Assembly: GCF_947495735.1 (NCBI RefSeq)
Contig: NZ_CANMAA010000003.1
Location: 248,001 to 312,000, forward strand
Origin: an uncultured Pseudokineococcus sp.
GTDB taxonomy: Bacteria > Actinomycetota > Actinomycetes > Actinomycetales > Quadrisphaeraceae
DNA: 64,000 nucleotides
Reading direction: 5' to 3'
Shown piece by piece: positions 42,495 to 52,352 of the stretch (position 1 is the first letter of the stretch; each line of letters begins with the position of its first letter). A program made the translations under genes and the position numbers. The notes beneath the pieces were generated by a model. That model had not been told where the DNA came from. It saw only the letters and a program-made list of their open reading frames with translations, and ran no database searches.

Positions 42495-44576
42495 TCACGC
42501 CCCCAGCGCCTGCGCGGCCGGGACCGCCGCGGCCCCCGTCACCGTCCCGACGGTCTCGATGCGGGGGCCGGACGCACCGCCCCCACCCGCCTCGGAGTAG
42601 GACATCACGGGCAGGCGTGGCACGGCCAGGCCCACGAGCCGGCGCAGGGGCGCCCGCAGCACGGGCGCGCAGACGAGGACGGGCGACCAGCCGAGGTCCT
42701 CGGCGCCCCGCAGCGCGGCGTCCACCTGCTCGACGACGAGCTCGGCGCGGCGCGGGTCGAGGGACAGGGTCGCCCCCTCCTCGCCCGGGCGCACGGACTC
42801 GGCCATCTGGTGCTCCAGCAGCGGGTCCAGGGTGATCACCCGCAGGACGCCGTCACGGGCGGCGGCCGCGGCGATGGCCGGCCCGAGGGCCGCGCGGGCC
42901 GCGTCCACGAGGGCGTCGAGGTCGGCGCCGCCGCCGCGCCCGCGCAGCGAGAGGGCCTCGAAGATGCGCGCGAGGTCGCGGATGGCGACGCCCTCGTCCA
43001 GCAGGGCGCGCAGCACGCGCTGCACCTCCCCCAGCGTCATGACGCCGGGCACGAGCTCCTCGACCACCGCCGGGTCGTCGGCCTTCACCGCGTCGACGAG
43101 GGCGCGCACGTCCTCGCGGGAGAGCAGGCGCGCCGCGTGGGTGCGCACCACCTCCGCCAGGTGCGTCACGAGCACGGACGCGCGGTCGACGACCGTCGCC
43201 CCGGTCATCTCGGCCTGGTGCTGCAGCTCGGCGGGCACCCAGCGGCCGGCGAGGCCGAAGACCGGCTCGCTCGTCGGCGTCCCGGGCAGGTGGTCGAGGT
43301 CGTCGCCGAGGGCCAGGACGCGCCCGGGGGGCGCCTGGCCGCGGCCGACCTCCACCCCCGAGATGCGGATGGCGTAGGAGGACATCGGCAAGTCGATGCT
43401 GTCGCGGGTGCGGACCGGCGGGACGACGAGGCCCAGCTCGAGCGCCGTCTTGCGGCGCAGGCCACGCACGCGGTCGAGCAGGTCCCCGCCGGCGCCCGTG
43501 TCGACGAGGTCGACGAGGTCGGGGGCGAGCACGACCTCCAGCGGGTCGACGCGCATCTGCTGGAGGAGGCCCTGCGGGCTGTCCGCGCCGGGCGCGGAGG
43601 GCAGCGCCGGGCCGACCGCGGCCGCGGCCGCCTCGGCCGCCTGCACCTTCCCCGCGCGCTGGGCCGCGAGCAGGACCGCGGCGCCGAGCAGCATGAACGG
43701 CAGCTTGGGCATGCCGGGGATGATCGCGATGACGATGACGCCCGCGCCCGCGATCATCAGCGCCGGCTTCTGCTTGAGCAGCTGCGTCGCCGCGTCCGTG
43801 CCCAGGTCCCCCTGGGTGGTGGCGCGGGTCACGATGAGGCCGGTGGCGACCGAGAGCAGCAGCGCGGGGATCTGGGAGACGAGGCCGTCGCCGACCGTCA
43901 GGAGGCTGTAGGTCTGCAGGGACTCCCCCGCCGGCATGTCCTTCTGGACCATGCCGATGATGAAGCCGCCGACCAGGTTGATGACCGTGATGATGATGCC
44001 GGCGATGGCGTCGCCCTTGACGAACTTCGAGCCGCCGTCCATGGCGCCGTAGAAGTCCGCCTCGGCGGTCACGTCCGCGCGTCGCTGGCGGGCGGTGTCC
44101 TCGTCGATGAGGCCGGCGTTGAGGTCGGCGTCGATGGCCATCTGCTTGCCGGGCATCGCGTCGAGGGTGAAGCGGGCCCCGACCTCGGCGACGCGGCCGG
44201 CGCCGTTCGTGATGACGACGAACTGGATGATCACCAGGATCAGGAAGATCACGAGGCCGATCACGAGCGAGCCGGAGATGACGAACTGGCCGAAGGCCTC
44301 GATGACCTTGCCGGCGTGGGCGTCCCCGAGGACGAGCCGTGTCGAGGCGACGTTCAGGCCCAGGCGGAAGAGCGTCAGCACCAGCAGCAGCGCCGGGAAG
44401 ATCGAGAAGTCGAGCGGGCGGCGCACGTACATCGCCGTCAGCAGCACGACCAGCGCGGCGGTGATGTTCGTGGCGATGAGCAGGTCCAGGAGGGGCGCCG
44501 GGACGGGCACCACGAGGAGCAGGACGATCCCGACGACGCCCACGGGGACGGCCAGGCGGCTGATGGAGGAGCCCAC
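42495..44576 (-). CDS. flhA: Flagellar export gate protein FlhA
   Basis: Integral-membrane component of the flagellar type III export gate, 693 aa. About eight membrane segments in the first 300 residues with the FHIPEP signature FRLGLNVASTRLVL and GDAIAGIIITVINLVGGFIIG; the C-terminal cytoplasmic domain (~340-693) docks chaperones and FliHIJ. GTG 44576 chosen from SD GGAAGG and the hydrophobic start. Separated from GtrA by 232 bp holding a WhiG-type promoter candidate and two hairpins. Four bases from flhF. Confidence 0.96.
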   Translation of the reverse strand: MGSSISRLAVPVGVVGIVLLLVVPVPAPLLDLLIATNITAALVVLLTAMYVRRPLDFSIFPALLLVLTLFRLGLNVASTRLVLGDAHAGKVIEAFGQFVISGSLVIGLVIFLILVIIQFVVITNGAGRVAEVGARFTLDAMPGKQMAIDADLNAGLIDEDTARQRRADVTAEADFYGAMDGGSKFVKGDAIAGIIITVINLVGGFIIGMVQKDMPAGESLQTYSLLTVGDGLVSQIPALLLSVATGLIVTRATTQGDLGTDAATQLLKQKPALMIAGAGVIVIAIIPGMPKLPFMLLGAAVLLAAQRAGKVQAAEAAAAAVGPALPSAPGADSPQGLLQQMRVDPLEVVLAPDLVDLVDTGAGGDLLDRVRGLRRKTALELGLVVPPVRTRDSIDLPMSSYAIRISGVEVGRGQAPPGRVLALGDDLDHLPGTPTSEPVFGLAGRWVPAELQHQAEMTGATVVDRASVLVTHLAEVVRTHAARLLSREDVRALVDAVKADDPAVVEELVPGVMTLGEVQRVLRALLDEGVAIRDLARIFEALSLRGRGGGADLDALVDAARAALGPAIAAAAARDGVLRVITLDPLLEHQMAESVRPGEEGATLSLDPRRAELVVEQVDAALRGAEDLGWSPVLVCAPVLRAPLRRLVGLAVPRLPVMSYSEAGGGGASGPRIETVGTVTGAAAVPAAQALGA

Positions 44577-44588
44577 GACGTCCTTCCC

Positions 44589-44649
44589 CCGGGATCGCTC
44601 CCGGTCTGCTGGAGGGCCCCTCGGCCCTCTCCCTCGCGGATCCGTCCGC
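44589..44649 (-). promoter_or_regulatory. flhA leader hairpins, possible CsrA site
   Basis: Two hairpins on the minus-strand RNA. 44636-44649 has stem GCGG/CCGC with loop ACGGAU. 44589-44604 has stem CCGGGA/UCCCGG with a GCGA (GNRA) tetraloop, directly before the SD, which reads AAGGACG (44579-44585). ANGGA in a hexaloop plus an ANGGA-containing SD is the usual CsrA target layout. A third short pair, 44612-44629, lies between them. Confidence 0.45.
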
Positions 44650-44675
44650 CCTTGCGCGCCGTCCTGGCACAGGTG

Positions 44676-44703
44676 TCCTCGGCAGCGGGGCTGCCGACCT
44701 TGA
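44676..44703 (-). promoter_or_regulatory. Candidate WhiG/FliA-type promoter of flhA
   Basis: Minus strand TCAA-N16-GCCGAGGA (44703-44700 and 44683-44676), compared with TAAA-N16-GCCGATAA for this sigma family. Part of the -10 overlaps a TCGGCAGC/GCTGCCGA hairpin, so chance is possible. Confidence 0.4.
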
Positions 44704-44808
44704 GCCGGACGGGTGGGAGCGGCGTGTCGGGTGGACCCGGGCGCGTCGTCCTCCTCAGCACCGGCGGGCCGGGACGGGCGCACCGCCGGCGGTCGTGGAG
44801 GGAGGTCG

Positions 44809-45330
44809 CTAGCGGGCAGCGGCGGGGCCGCGCCCGCGGAAGACCAGGTGGTGCATGAGCAGGTAGCTGACCGTGGAGGCGGTGACCATGCTCAGGAGCT
44901 TGGCGAGCGCGTCCGCCGCGTCGGGGGGCAGCGGCGTCGTCCCGTCGAGCACGCGCGAGGCGGCCCAGACCACGAGGGCGCCGACGGCCACGTTGGCCCC
45001 TCCCTGGAGGGCGAAGCGCAGCCGCTGGGCGCGGCGGTCGCTCCGCGACGGGCCGGCGGCCCGGTCCCCGAACGTCCAGCGGCTGTTCCAGGCGTAGCTG
45101 TGCACGAGCGCGGCGACGACGCCGGCGGCGCTGAGCACGGCCAGCTCCTGCGGGCTGGGGTCGGGGCGCAGGAGCAGCACCAGCCCGGTGGTCACGCCGA
45201 CGTCCACGGCCGCGTTCATCGCCGCGACGACGCCGAAGCGCCCGACCCGGCGCCGGGTCGCCAGCTGCGGGGCGTCCCCGCGGGGGCGGGCCGGGGCGGC
45301 GGTGGCCGTGCTCCCCCGGGACGGCCTCAC
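44809..45330 (-). CDS. GtrA-family membrane protein
   Basis: 173-aa protein with four predicted membrane segments and the GtrA pattern (RFGVVAAMNAAVDVGVTTGL, HSYAWNSRWTFGDR, SMVTASTVSYLLMHHLVF). GtrA proteins are thought to move undecaprenyl-linked sugars across the membrane. GTG start 45328-45330 overlaps the GT4 stop (GTGA), so the two form a unit inserted between the MCP and flhA genes of the flagellar cluster. Confidence 0.9.
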   Translation of the reverse strand: MRPSRGSTATAAPARPRGDAPQLATRRRVGRFGVVAAMNAAVDVGVTTGLVLLLRPDPSPQELAVLSAAGVVAALVHSYAWNSRWTFGDRAAGPSRSDRRAQRLRFALQGGANVAVGALVVWAASRVLDGTTPLPPDAADALAKLLSMVTASTVSYLLMHHLVFRGRGPAAAR

Positions 45331-46514
45331 CGCGCTCCGGCCGGGCGGCGCCGGGACGTCGCGATCCGGCGCCCGGCCAGCTCGACCGCCCGCTCGTAGA
45401 CGTCCGCGACGAGGTGCTCGGTCGTCACGACCCAGTCGTCGGCGGGACGGGCGACCGCCGCGCGGGCGGCGACCCGGCCCTCGGCCCCCCCGCCGTGGGC
45501 CTCGCCCGCGCGGGCTGCGGCCTCCGCCGCGGCGCGCACGGCGAGGTTCCACCCGTCCTCCCCCGCTCCGGCCGGGACGAGGTGCGCGGCCTCGTAGCCC
45601 TCCAGCGTCTGGCGGGCGGTGCTCGTGTCGAGCGCGACGACGGGCAGGCCGCTCGCCATCGCCTCGAGCAGCACCAGGCCGAGCGTGTCCGTCTCCGAGG
45701 CGAAGACCAGCACGTCGGCGGCCGCGTAGGCGTCGGCGAGGTCGTCCCCGCGCAGCACCCCCGTGAAGGTGGCGCGCCGCCCGGCGAGCACGCGCGCGAG
45801 GCGGTCGCGGTCCGGGCCCTCGCCGACGAGCGCCAGCTGCACGGGCGGGTCGGTCGAGGCCAGCGGGACCAGCCGGTCGCACCCCTTCTCGCTGGCGATG
45901 CGCCCGACGTGCAGCGCCACGGGCAGGTCGGGGTCCGGGCCCAGCCGCGGGCGCAGGCGGGAGCCGTCCCGGCCGGGGCGGAAGGCGGCGGTGTCCACGC
46001 CGCGGCCCCACAGGTCGACGTCGTCGATCCCGATCTCGGCGAGGTGGCCCCGCCCGACGGCGGACGTGGCGAGCCGGACGTCCGCGCGCCGGTACGTCGC
46101 CCGCATGGAGGCGTGCACGAAGCCCTCGCCGGCGCCGAGGTGGTAGTGGCCGGCGTAGGTGGCGACGTCGGTGTGGTAGCTCACGACCAGCGGGTGGCGG
46201 GGCGCCAGCCGCAGGGCGGCGGCGACCCCCATGAGGACGGGGTTGACGACGTGGACGACGTCCGGCGCGAAGTCGCGCACCGCCCGGGCGACCCTGGCGT
46301 CGGGCACCCCCCAGCGCCGCCCGCCGTAGAGGAAGGGGATGCGGACGCCCCGGGTGCGGCGCTCCACCACCCCGGGGACGTCGGTCCCGGTCGTGGGTGC
46401 CACGACGAGGACGTCGTGGCCGGCGCGGCGCAGCTCGGCGACCGTGCTCTCCAGACGGGTGACGAGCCCGTCGACCTCTGGGGTCCAGACCTCGGACACG
46501 AGCGCGACCCGCAC
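45327..46514 (-). CDS. GT4 glycosyltransferase (alpha-mannosyltransferase-like)
   Basis: Retaining GT-B glycosyltransferase, 395 aa. VALVSEVWTPEVDGLVTRL at the N-terminus, the donor-site regions LHVGRIASEKGCDRLVPLA and PSETDTLGLV-like FASETDTLGLVLLEAMASG (E-x7-E type) are visible. Closest in appearance to GDP-mannose-dependent mannosyltransferases of actinobacteria (MgtA/PimB-like). GTG 46514 preferred over the longer frame: the family begins here and CATGAT lies six bases upstream. Coupled to GtrA; acceptor could be a lipid, cell-wall glycan or flagellin (inference). Confidence 0.9.
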   Translation of the reverse strand: MRVALVSEVWTPEVDGLVTRLESTVAELRRAGHDVLVVAPTTGTDVPGVVERRTRGVRIPFLYGGRRWGVPDARVARAVRDFAPDVVHVVNPVLMGVAAALRLAPRHPLVVSYHTDVATYAGHYHLGAGEGFVHASMRATYRRADVRLATSAVGRGHLAEIGIDDVDLWGRGVDTAAFRPGRDGSRLRPRLGPDPDLPVALHVGRIASEKGCDRLVPLASTDPPVQLALVGEGPDRDRLARVLAGRRATFTGVLRGDDLADAYAAADVLVFASETDTLGLVLLEAMASGLPVVALDTSTARQTLEGYEAAHLVPAGAGEDGWNLAVRAAAEAAARAGEAHGGGAEGRVAARAAVARPADDWVVTTEHLVADVYERAVELAGRRIATSRRRPAGAR

Positions 46515-46590
46515 GGGGCCATCATGGCCGCTCGGACCCCGGGCTGCCGCGCGGGCGCGGGCGGCCCGGGGACGCACCGGCACGACCCGG

Positions 46591-48195
46591 TCAGACGGTG
46601 AACCGGCCCACGAGGGTCTGCAGCCGGCCCGAGAGCTCGCTGAGCTCGGAGGCCGCGCTCAGCGACTCGCCGACGCCGGTGGTGGTCTCCCCGGCCGCCG
46701 AGGCCACCCCGGCGATCGTCGCGGCGATCTCCCCGGCGCTGGCGGCCGCCTGCGCGACGTTGCGGCTCATCTCCGAGGTCGTCGACGTCTGCTCCTCGAC
46801 CGCCGACGCGATGGTGCCCTGGAAGCCGTTCACCTGGTCGACCACGCCGCTGATCTCGGCGATGGCGGCCACGGCCGCCTCGGTGTCGGACTGGATGGCG
46901 GCCACGCGCGCGGTGATGTCCCCCGTCGCCCGGGCCGTCTCCTGCGCGAGGTCCTTGACCTCGTTGGCCACGACGGCGAACCCGCGCCCGGCCTCGCCGG
47001 CCCGCGCCGCCTCGATCGTGGCGTTGAGGGCCAGCAGGTTGGTCTGCTCGGCGATCGTCGTGATCACCTTCACGACCTTGCCGATCTCCTCCGAGGACGC
47101 GCCGAGCCGGCTCACGAGCTCGGAGGTCTGCGCCGCCACCTCCACCGCGCGGCTGGTGACCTCGGCCGCGCTGTAGGCGTTGCTGGAGATCTCGCGGATG
47201 GAGGCGCCCATCTGCTCCGAGCCCGCCGCGACCGTCTGCACCGTGCGCGAGACCTCCTCGGCCGCCGAGGCGACCTCCGAGGAGCGCTCCGAGGTGTCCG
47301 CCGCCGACCCGGCGATCGTCCGGGAGGTCGCCGACAGCTGCTCCGCCGCCGCCGCCAGCGTCCCGGCGCCGGCGCTGACGTCGCGCACGACGCCGGCCAC
47401 ACCGGCCTGGGCGGTCTCCAGGGACCGCGCCATGCGACCGAGCTCGTCGTCGCGGTCGACCTGCGGGCGCTGGGTGAGGTCGCCCCGGGCCATGGCCGTC
47501 AGCACCCGCCCGACCTCGCCGAGCGTGATCTTCATGCCGCGGACGACGGCCGCCGCGACGCCCGCCGCCAGCAGGAGGGCCAGCAGCGCCACCGCGAGGA
47601 TCAGCGCGCCGGTCGCGCGGCTCGTCGCCTCCGCGGCCGCGACGCGCGCCTCGGCGCTCGCCCCCTCCGCCTCGATGGCCCCGGCGAAGCCCTCCTCGAC
47701 GGCCGCGACGGTCTCCGACGTCCCGTCCACGGCGGCGGCGAGGGCCCGGGGGTCGCCGGTGAGCGCCGCGGGGACGACGTCCTCGCGCACCAGGACCGCG
47801 TACTCCTCCAGCGCGGCCACCAGCCCGGCGGCGACCTCCTGGTCCGCCGCGCGGGGCTGGTACGTCACCAGGTCGTCGGTGATCGTCGCGAAGGCCTCCT
47901 CGATCTCGGCCACCTGGGCCTGCGCCTGGTCCGGCCGCAGCAGGACGTCGCGGGCGCTGACGCGCTGCGCCTGGTACAGGGCGCGCGCGTCGTTCACCGC
48001 CTCGAGCGCCTCCAAGTTCTCCGAGCGCACCTCCGCCGCGGCGGTGCGCACCTCGCGGAGGCCGTCGATCGCGACGGCGCTCACGACGGCGCTCGCCAGG
48101 CACGGGATGGCGACGGTGACGCCGATCTTGCGGACCAGGCTCAGGTCCCGGAGTCGACGACGGGAGGAGGCGGGGGCGGGCTGTGCGGTGCTCAT
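46591..48195 (-). CDS. Methyl-accepting chemotaxis protein
   Basis: Chemoreceptor of 534 aa. TM1 (~22-45), a ~150-residue helical extracytoplasmic sensor (four-helix-bundle type), TM2 (~200-221), HAMP (~222-275) and a long coiled-coil signalling domain with the conserved tip [20 protein letters not shown] followed by [20 protein letters not shown] start with GGAG five bases upstream. No CheA/CheW-binding pentapeptide tether at the C-terminus (ends VGRFTV). Lies between flhB (214 bp upstream) and the GT4 gene; che genes are not in the window. Confidence 0.95.
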   Translation of the reverse strand: MSTAQPAPASSRRRLRDLSLVRKIGVTVAIPCLASAVVSAVAIDGLREVRTAAAEVRSENLEALEAVNDARALYQAQRVSARDVLLRPDQAQAQVAEIEEAFATITDDLVTYQPRAADQEVAAGLVAALEEYAVLVREDVVPAALTGDPRALAAAVDGTSETVAAVEEGFAGAIEAEGASAEARVAAAEATSRATGALILAVALLALLLAAGVAAAVVRGMKITLGEVGRVLTAMARGDLTQRPQVDRDDELGRMARSLETAQAGVAGVVRDVSAGAGTLAAAAEQLSATSRTIAGSAADTSERSSEVASAAEEVSRTVQTVAAGSEQMGASIREISSNAYSAAEVTSRAVEVAAQTSELVSRLGASSEEIGKVVKVITTIAEQTNLLALNATIEAARAGEAGRGFAVVANEVKDLAQETARATGDITARVAAIQSDTEAAVAAIAEISGVVDQVNGFQGTIASAVEEQTSTTSEMSRNVAQAAASAGEIAATIAGVASAAGETTTGVGESLSAASELSELSGRLQTLVGRFTV

Positions 48196-48409
48196 GGGGA
48201 CTCCGTGCGGGACGAGGGCTGGGACGACGGCCGAGCAGGTGCGCGTGGCGCGCTGGCTCCGGCCCCCGGACGGCGCGGAGCGCCCGGTCGCGAGCTCCCG
48301 CGGGGACGGGAGGCAGCGCGAGGGCAGGGCGCGCGTCGACGGGGCGACCGGCGCTCCTGCTCCTCCTGTCGGCAGCGGGGCCCTGCGTCTGAGGCGACGG
48401 GCCGGACGC

Positions 48410-49504
48410 TCAGGCCGTCGCCGCAGCGGGCATCCGGTGCCGCCCGGCGGCCGCCCCGCGGCTGCGCAGCCGCATCACGAAGGCGAGCACGCGCGCGACG
48501 GAGGTGAAGAGCTCGGCGGGGACCTCCTGGCCCAGGGCGCAGGCGCCGTGCAGGGCGCGGGCGAGCGGGACGTCCTCGACCATCGGCACGCGGTGCTCGG
48601 CGGCGCGCTCACGGATCTTCGCGGCGACGGCGCCCGCGCCCTTGGCGACCACGCGCGGCGCGCCGCGGCCGGGCTCGTAGCGCAGCGCCACGGCCACGTG
48701 GGTGGGGTTGAGCAGCACGACGTCGGCGGTGGCGATCTCGGCCATCATCCGGTTGCGGCTCATCGCGAGCTGCTTGGAGCGGATGGCGCCCTTGAGCATC
48801 GGGTCGCCCTCGCTCTGCTTGTGCTCGTCCTTGACCTCCTTGAGGGTCATGCGGATGCCCTTCATGGTCCGGCGGCGCACGACCAGGTAGTCGGCGATCG
48901 CGAGGACGAGGCCCGCGACGACGGCGCTGCGGAGCAGGGTCGCCGTCCCGCCGCGCACCGCGTCGATCGTGGCGCCGAGCGGGAGGGCGCCGGTGCCGAT
49001 GAGCACGGGGAGCAGGCCCTTGACGGCGAGGAAGAGGACGGTGCCCAGCACCGCCGACTTGAGCAGGATCTTGCACGCCTCCCACCAGGCCTGCGGCCCG
49101 GCGATGCGCGTGATCCCCTGCTTGGGGCTGAGCTTGGAGAACTGCGGCTTGAAGTTCTTCGTCGCCGGGTGGAGGCCCCCCTGGGCCGCCGCCGCGGCGA
49201 TGGCCACGACCACGGTGACGGCGGCGAGGGGCGCGACCACGAGCGCCACGGCCTGGAGCCCCTCGGCCAGCGCGACGACGGCGAGCTCCGGGTCGGGCGT
49301 CGCCGCGACGTCGCGGACGTGCTGCAGGGACGTCTGGGCCGCCTCCCACCCCCGCGTGACCGTCAGGGGCAGGCAGGCCCCGGCCGCGGCCATGCCGAGC
49401 CACGCGCCGACGTCCGCCGACCGCGCGACCCGGCCCTCCTTGCGCGACTCCTTGAGCCGCTTCTCGGTGGGCTGCTCGGTCTTCTCCCCGGAGTCACCGG
49501 ACAC
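48410..49504 (-). CDS. flhB: Flagellar export switch protein FlhB
   Basis: Export-gate substrate-specificity switch, 364 aa. N-terminal [19 protein letters not shown], four membrane segments, and the autocleavage site NPTH (~265, in [14 protein letters not shown]). The C-terminal cytoplasmic tail ends Ala/Arg-rich. GTG start with GGGAGGAG seven bases upstream; 54 bp after fliR. Confidence 0.97.
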   Translation of the reverse strand: MSGDSGEKTEQPTEKRLKESRKEGRVARSADVGAWLGMAAAGACLPLTVTRGWEAAQTSLQHVRDVAATPDPELAVVALAEGLQAVALVVAPLAAVTVVVAIAAAAAQGGLHPATKNFKPQFSKLSPKQGITRIAGPQAWWEACKILLKSAVLGTVLFLAVKGLLPVLIGTGALPLGATIDAVRGGTATLLRSAVVAGLVLAIADYLVVRRRTMKGIRMTLKEVKDEHKQSEGDPMLKGAIRSKQLAMSRNRMMAEIATADVVLLNPTHVAVALRYEPGRGAPRVVAKGAGAVAAKIRERAAEHRVPMVEDVPLARALHGACALGQEVPAELFTSVARVLAFVMRLRSRGAAAGRHRMPAAATA

Positions 49505-49558
49505 GACGCCGCTCCTCCCCGCTCGTGCGCGCCGCCGCCGGCGCGGCCGTCCGCGCGC

Positions 49559-50338
49559 TCACGCGTCCCCGCTCGCGCGGGCGGTGCCCATCACCGTCTC
49601 GGCCATCTGCTCGGCGAGGGTGCGGACGACGTCGGGCAGCAGGCTCGCGGTGAGGCCGACGAGCACGAGCGTCACCAGGATCTTCAGCGGGAACCCCAGC
49701 GCGAACGCGTTGAGCTGGGGCGCCACGCGGGTCAGCAGGCCGAGGCCCACGTCGGTGAGGAAGAGCACCGCGATGAGGGGACCGGCGATCTGCAGGGCGG
49801 CGAGCATGAGCCCCGCGACGCCCTCGGTCGCCACCCGGGCCACCGTGGAGAGGTCGATCGCCTGCCCGACGGGGAGCACCTCGAAGGTCCGCAGCAGCCC
49901 GGCGAGCACGACGAGGTGGGCGCCGCTGGCGAACAGCAGCGCGAGCGCCACCAGCTGGTAGATGCGGCCCAGCACCGACGAGCCGCTCTGCATGAGCGGG
50001 TCGTAGCCCTGCGCGAGCTGGAAGCCGCCGAAGACGTCGAGCAGGTCGCCGGCGCTCTGCACCGCGGCGAAGACCAGGTAGCAGAGCCACCCCAGCGCGG
50101 TGCCGATGAGCAGCTCCTGCGCGGCGACGACGAGGAGGGCCAGCGTGGTGAGGCCCGTGGCCACCAGGGCGGAGACGTCCGGCTGCACGACCAGCGCCAG
50201 CGCGAGCGCCAGCAGCGCCTTCACCTGGGCGGGGAAGCCCTTGTAGGAGAACGGCGGGGCCAGCAGCAACCAGCCGAGCACGCGCAGGCTGGCGAGCGCC
50301 AGAGCCACGACCTGCTCCAGCGGCAGCGAGATGTCCAC
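49559..50338 (-). CDS. fliR: Flagellar export gate protein FliR
   Basis: 259-aa polytopic export-gate component; about six membrane segments, PPFSYKGFPAQVKALLALALA near residue 28, FGGFQLAQGYDPLMQSGSSVLG in the middle and PLKILVTLVLVGL near the end. GTG start, four bases after fliQ. Confidence 0.96.
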   Translation of the reverse strand: MDISLPLEQVVALALASLRVLGWLLLAPPFSYKGFPAQVKALLALALALVVQPDVSALVATGLTTLALLVVAAQELLIGTALGWLCYLVFAAVQSAGDLLDVFGGFQLAQGYDPLMQSGSSVLGRIYQLVALALLFASGAHLVVLAGLLRTFEVLPVGQAIDLSTVARVATEGVAGLMLAALQIAGPLIAVLFLTDVGLGLLTRVAPQLNAFALGFPLKILVTLVLVGLTASLLPDVVRTLAEQMAETVMGTARASGDA

Positions 50339-50342
50339 GGGT

Positions 50343-50621
50343 TCAGCCGGTCCCGGAGACGAGCCCGGGGATCTGGCCGTAGAGCTCGGTGGTGAAGCTC
50401 GTCATCTCCAGGATCATCCAGCGGCCGCAGACCATGAGCGCGATGCCGACGGCGATGGCCTTCGGCACGAAGCTCAGCGTCACCTCCTGGATCTGGGTGA
50501 CGGACTGGAAGAGCGAGATGACGAAGCCCACGCAGAGCGCGGTGAGCAGCATCGGGGCCGAGATCTTGGCGGCGACCGTCATCGCCTGGACGGCCACCTG
50601 CAGGACGGCGACGTCGTCCAT
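50343..50621 (-). CDS. fliQ: Flagellar export gate protein FliQ
   Basis: 92-aa two-helix membrane protein; first segment MTVAAKISAPMLLTALCVGF, second around AVGIALMVCGRWM, with the conserved SLFQSVTQIQEVTLSFVPK loop. Start codon shares one base with the fliP stop (TGATG). Confidence 0.96.
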   Translation of the reverse strand: MDDVAVLQVAVQAMTVAAKISAPMLLTALCVGFVISLFQSVTQIQEVTLSFVPKAIAVGIALMVCGRWMILEMTSFTTELYGQIPGLVSGTG

Positions 50622-51442
50622 CAGCCGGCCCCCGTCCCGTAGCTGCCGATGACCGCGGTGATGACCAGGCCCCAGCCGTCCACGAGGACGAACAGCAGGA
50701 GCTTGAAGGGCAGGGAGACCGTGACCGGCGGGAGCATCATCATGCCCATCGACATCAGCGCCGCCGAGACGACGAGGTCGATCACGAGGAACGGCACGTA
50801 GATGACGAAGCCGATGATGAAGGCCGCCCGGAGCTCGGAGAGCACGAAGGCCGGGATGAGCGTGAGCAGCGGTGTGGCGGCGCGCGTCTCGGGGTTGGGG
50901 CGGTCGGCGGCACGGGTGACCAGCGCCAGGTCGTCGCTGCGGACGTGCGCGAGCATGAACTCCTTCAGCGGGCCGACGCCCGTCTCCAGCGCCCTGGTCT
51001 GGTCGAGCTCGCCGCGCAGGAAGGGCTGGACCCCGAGCTCGTTGACCTCGGCCAGCACGGGCGCCATGACGAAGAGGCTGAGGAAGAGGGCGAGGCCGGC
51101 GAGCACCTGGTTCGGCGGTGCTGCGGTCAGCCCCAGGGCGTTCCGCGTGATGGAGAGCACCACGAAGATCTTGGTGAACGCCGTCATCATGAGCAGGACC
51201 GCGGGCGCCACCGACAGCACGGTGATGCCGAGGAGGATCACGAGCGCGCTGCTCGGCTTCCCGTCGACGCCCTGGACGTCGACCGAGACGCCCGGCTGGC
51301 CCTCGGTGAGGCCCTCCAGGCCGGCCGCTGCCGCACCGGGCGCCGTGGCCAGGGCGAGCACGGCGACCGCGAGCAGCAGCGCCGCCAGCGCGGCGGCGCG
51401 GGCCGGCACCCGGGCGCGGTCGGCGCCGACGAGGGCGCTCAC
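50621..51442 (-). CDS. fliP: Flagellar export gate protein FliP
   Basis: 273 aa. N-terminal signal peptide (~9-37) as usual for FliP, then FliP signatures MMTAFTKIFVVLSITRNALG, PPNQVLAGLALFLSLFVMAP and VSAALMSMGMMMLPPVTVSLPFK. GTG start 51440-51442 chosen by the GTGA overlap with fliO. Forms the export pore with FliQ and FliR. Confidence 0.97.
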   Translation of the reverse strand: MSALVGADRARVPARAAALAALLLAVAVLALATAPGAAAAGLEGLTEGQPGVSVDVQGVDGKPSSALVILLGITVLSVAPAVLLMMTAFTKIFVVLSITRNALGLTAAPPNQVLAGLALFLSLFVMAPVLAEVNELGVQPFLRGELDQTRALETGVGPLKEFMLAHVRSDDLALVTRAADRPNPETRAATPLLTLIPAFVLSELRAAFIIGFVIYVPFLVIDLVVSAALMSMGMMMLPPVTVSLPFKLLLFVLVDGWGLVITAVIGSYGTGAG

Positions 51443-52347
51443 CGGCGCCCGGTCCGCTCGCGCAGCGCGTCGACGGCCTGGACCCACGTGGCCGGGGACA
51501 GGGCGGAGCCGCTCAGGGCACCGGGCCGGGTGGCGGGGCCGGTGCGGGCGTGGCGCGCGTGACGGGCGGCCGGGGCGGCGTCCCGCTCGGTGACCTCGAG
51601 GCCCTCGGTGACGTCGGAGGGCCGGGCGTCCAGCTCGAGGCCCAGGGAGGCCTCGAAGCCGGTCGCGGGCGGCGCCGGGGCACCGACCTCCGCGGCGTCG
51701 GCGGCCCCGGCGGCCGGGGCCTCGCGGCGCTCCTGCCGCGGCAGCGCGTCCAGCGCACGACGACGCAGCTCCTCGTACAGCGGCTCCAGGCCCGGGGCGG
51801 TGTCCGGGCCGGCGACGGCGCCCGGGGCGGCGACGGGGGCGGGCGCGGGGACGGGGTCGAGGACCACTCCCGGCAGCGCGTCAGCGGCGGGAGCGGCCGT
51901 CGGCACCGCGACCGGGGCCGCGGGCGCCGCGTCGGGCGAGACGACCTCCGTCGCCGCGGGGGCGGCGGGCAGCAGCACCGCGGGCAGGGCCACGGCCTCG
52001 CGGCGGGCGGTGGGGAGCAGGCGGCGGCCGGCGGGCCGGGCGGCGAGGGGGCGGGGGGCGGGCACCGGCTCGGCCGGCTGCAGGAGCAGCTCGTCCACCG
52101 GCCGGCTGGCCAGCACCTGCACCGAGGAGTCGGTGACGCCGAGCACGAGGCCCGTGCCGCCGACCTGGACCAGCGCCACGCTGGCGCGGCCGGTGAGCTG
52201 CTGGCGCGCGAGCACCGTGATGCTGCCGACGGCGAGGCGGGCGCGCCCGCCGCCGCCGCGCAGCAGGCCGCGGCGCACCATCCACACGAGGCCGAGGACG
52301 GCCGCGAGGGAGCAGGTGACGCGCAGCAGGAGGCCGAGGGTGTCCAC
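51439..52347 (-). CDS. fliO: FliO-like flagellar assembly protein, extended
   Basis: 302 aa, about twice the usual FliO length. A single N-terminal membrane segment (~5-25) and a small beta domain (ITVLARQQLTGRASVALVQV ... LVLGVTDSSVQVLA) define FliO; the remaining ~190 residues are an Ala/Pro-rich disordered tail. FliO helps assemble the FliP ring. GTG start lies six bases from fliN and it overlaps fliP. Confidence 0.85.
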   Translation of the reverse strand: MDTLGLLLRVTCSLAAVLGLVWMVRRGLLRGGGGRARLAVGSITVLARQQLTGRASVALVQVGGTGLVLGVTDSSVQVLASRPVDELLLQPAEPVPAPRPLAARPAGRRLLPTARREAVALPAVLLPAAPAATEVVSPDAAPAAPVAVPTAAPAADALPGVVLDPVPAPAPVAAPGAVAGPDTAPGLEPLYEELRRRALDALPRQERREAPAAGAADAAEVGAPAPPATGFEASLGLELDARPSDVTEGLEVTERDAAPAARHARHARTGPATRPGALSGSALSPATWVQAVDALRERTGRR

Positions 52348-52352
52348 CGCGC

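Noticed and set aside
48196-48409. Possible small gene between the MCP and flhB
   Set aside because: The plus-strand frame here is Arg/Ser-rich without SD and opposes the cluster; I see only GC-rich spacer.
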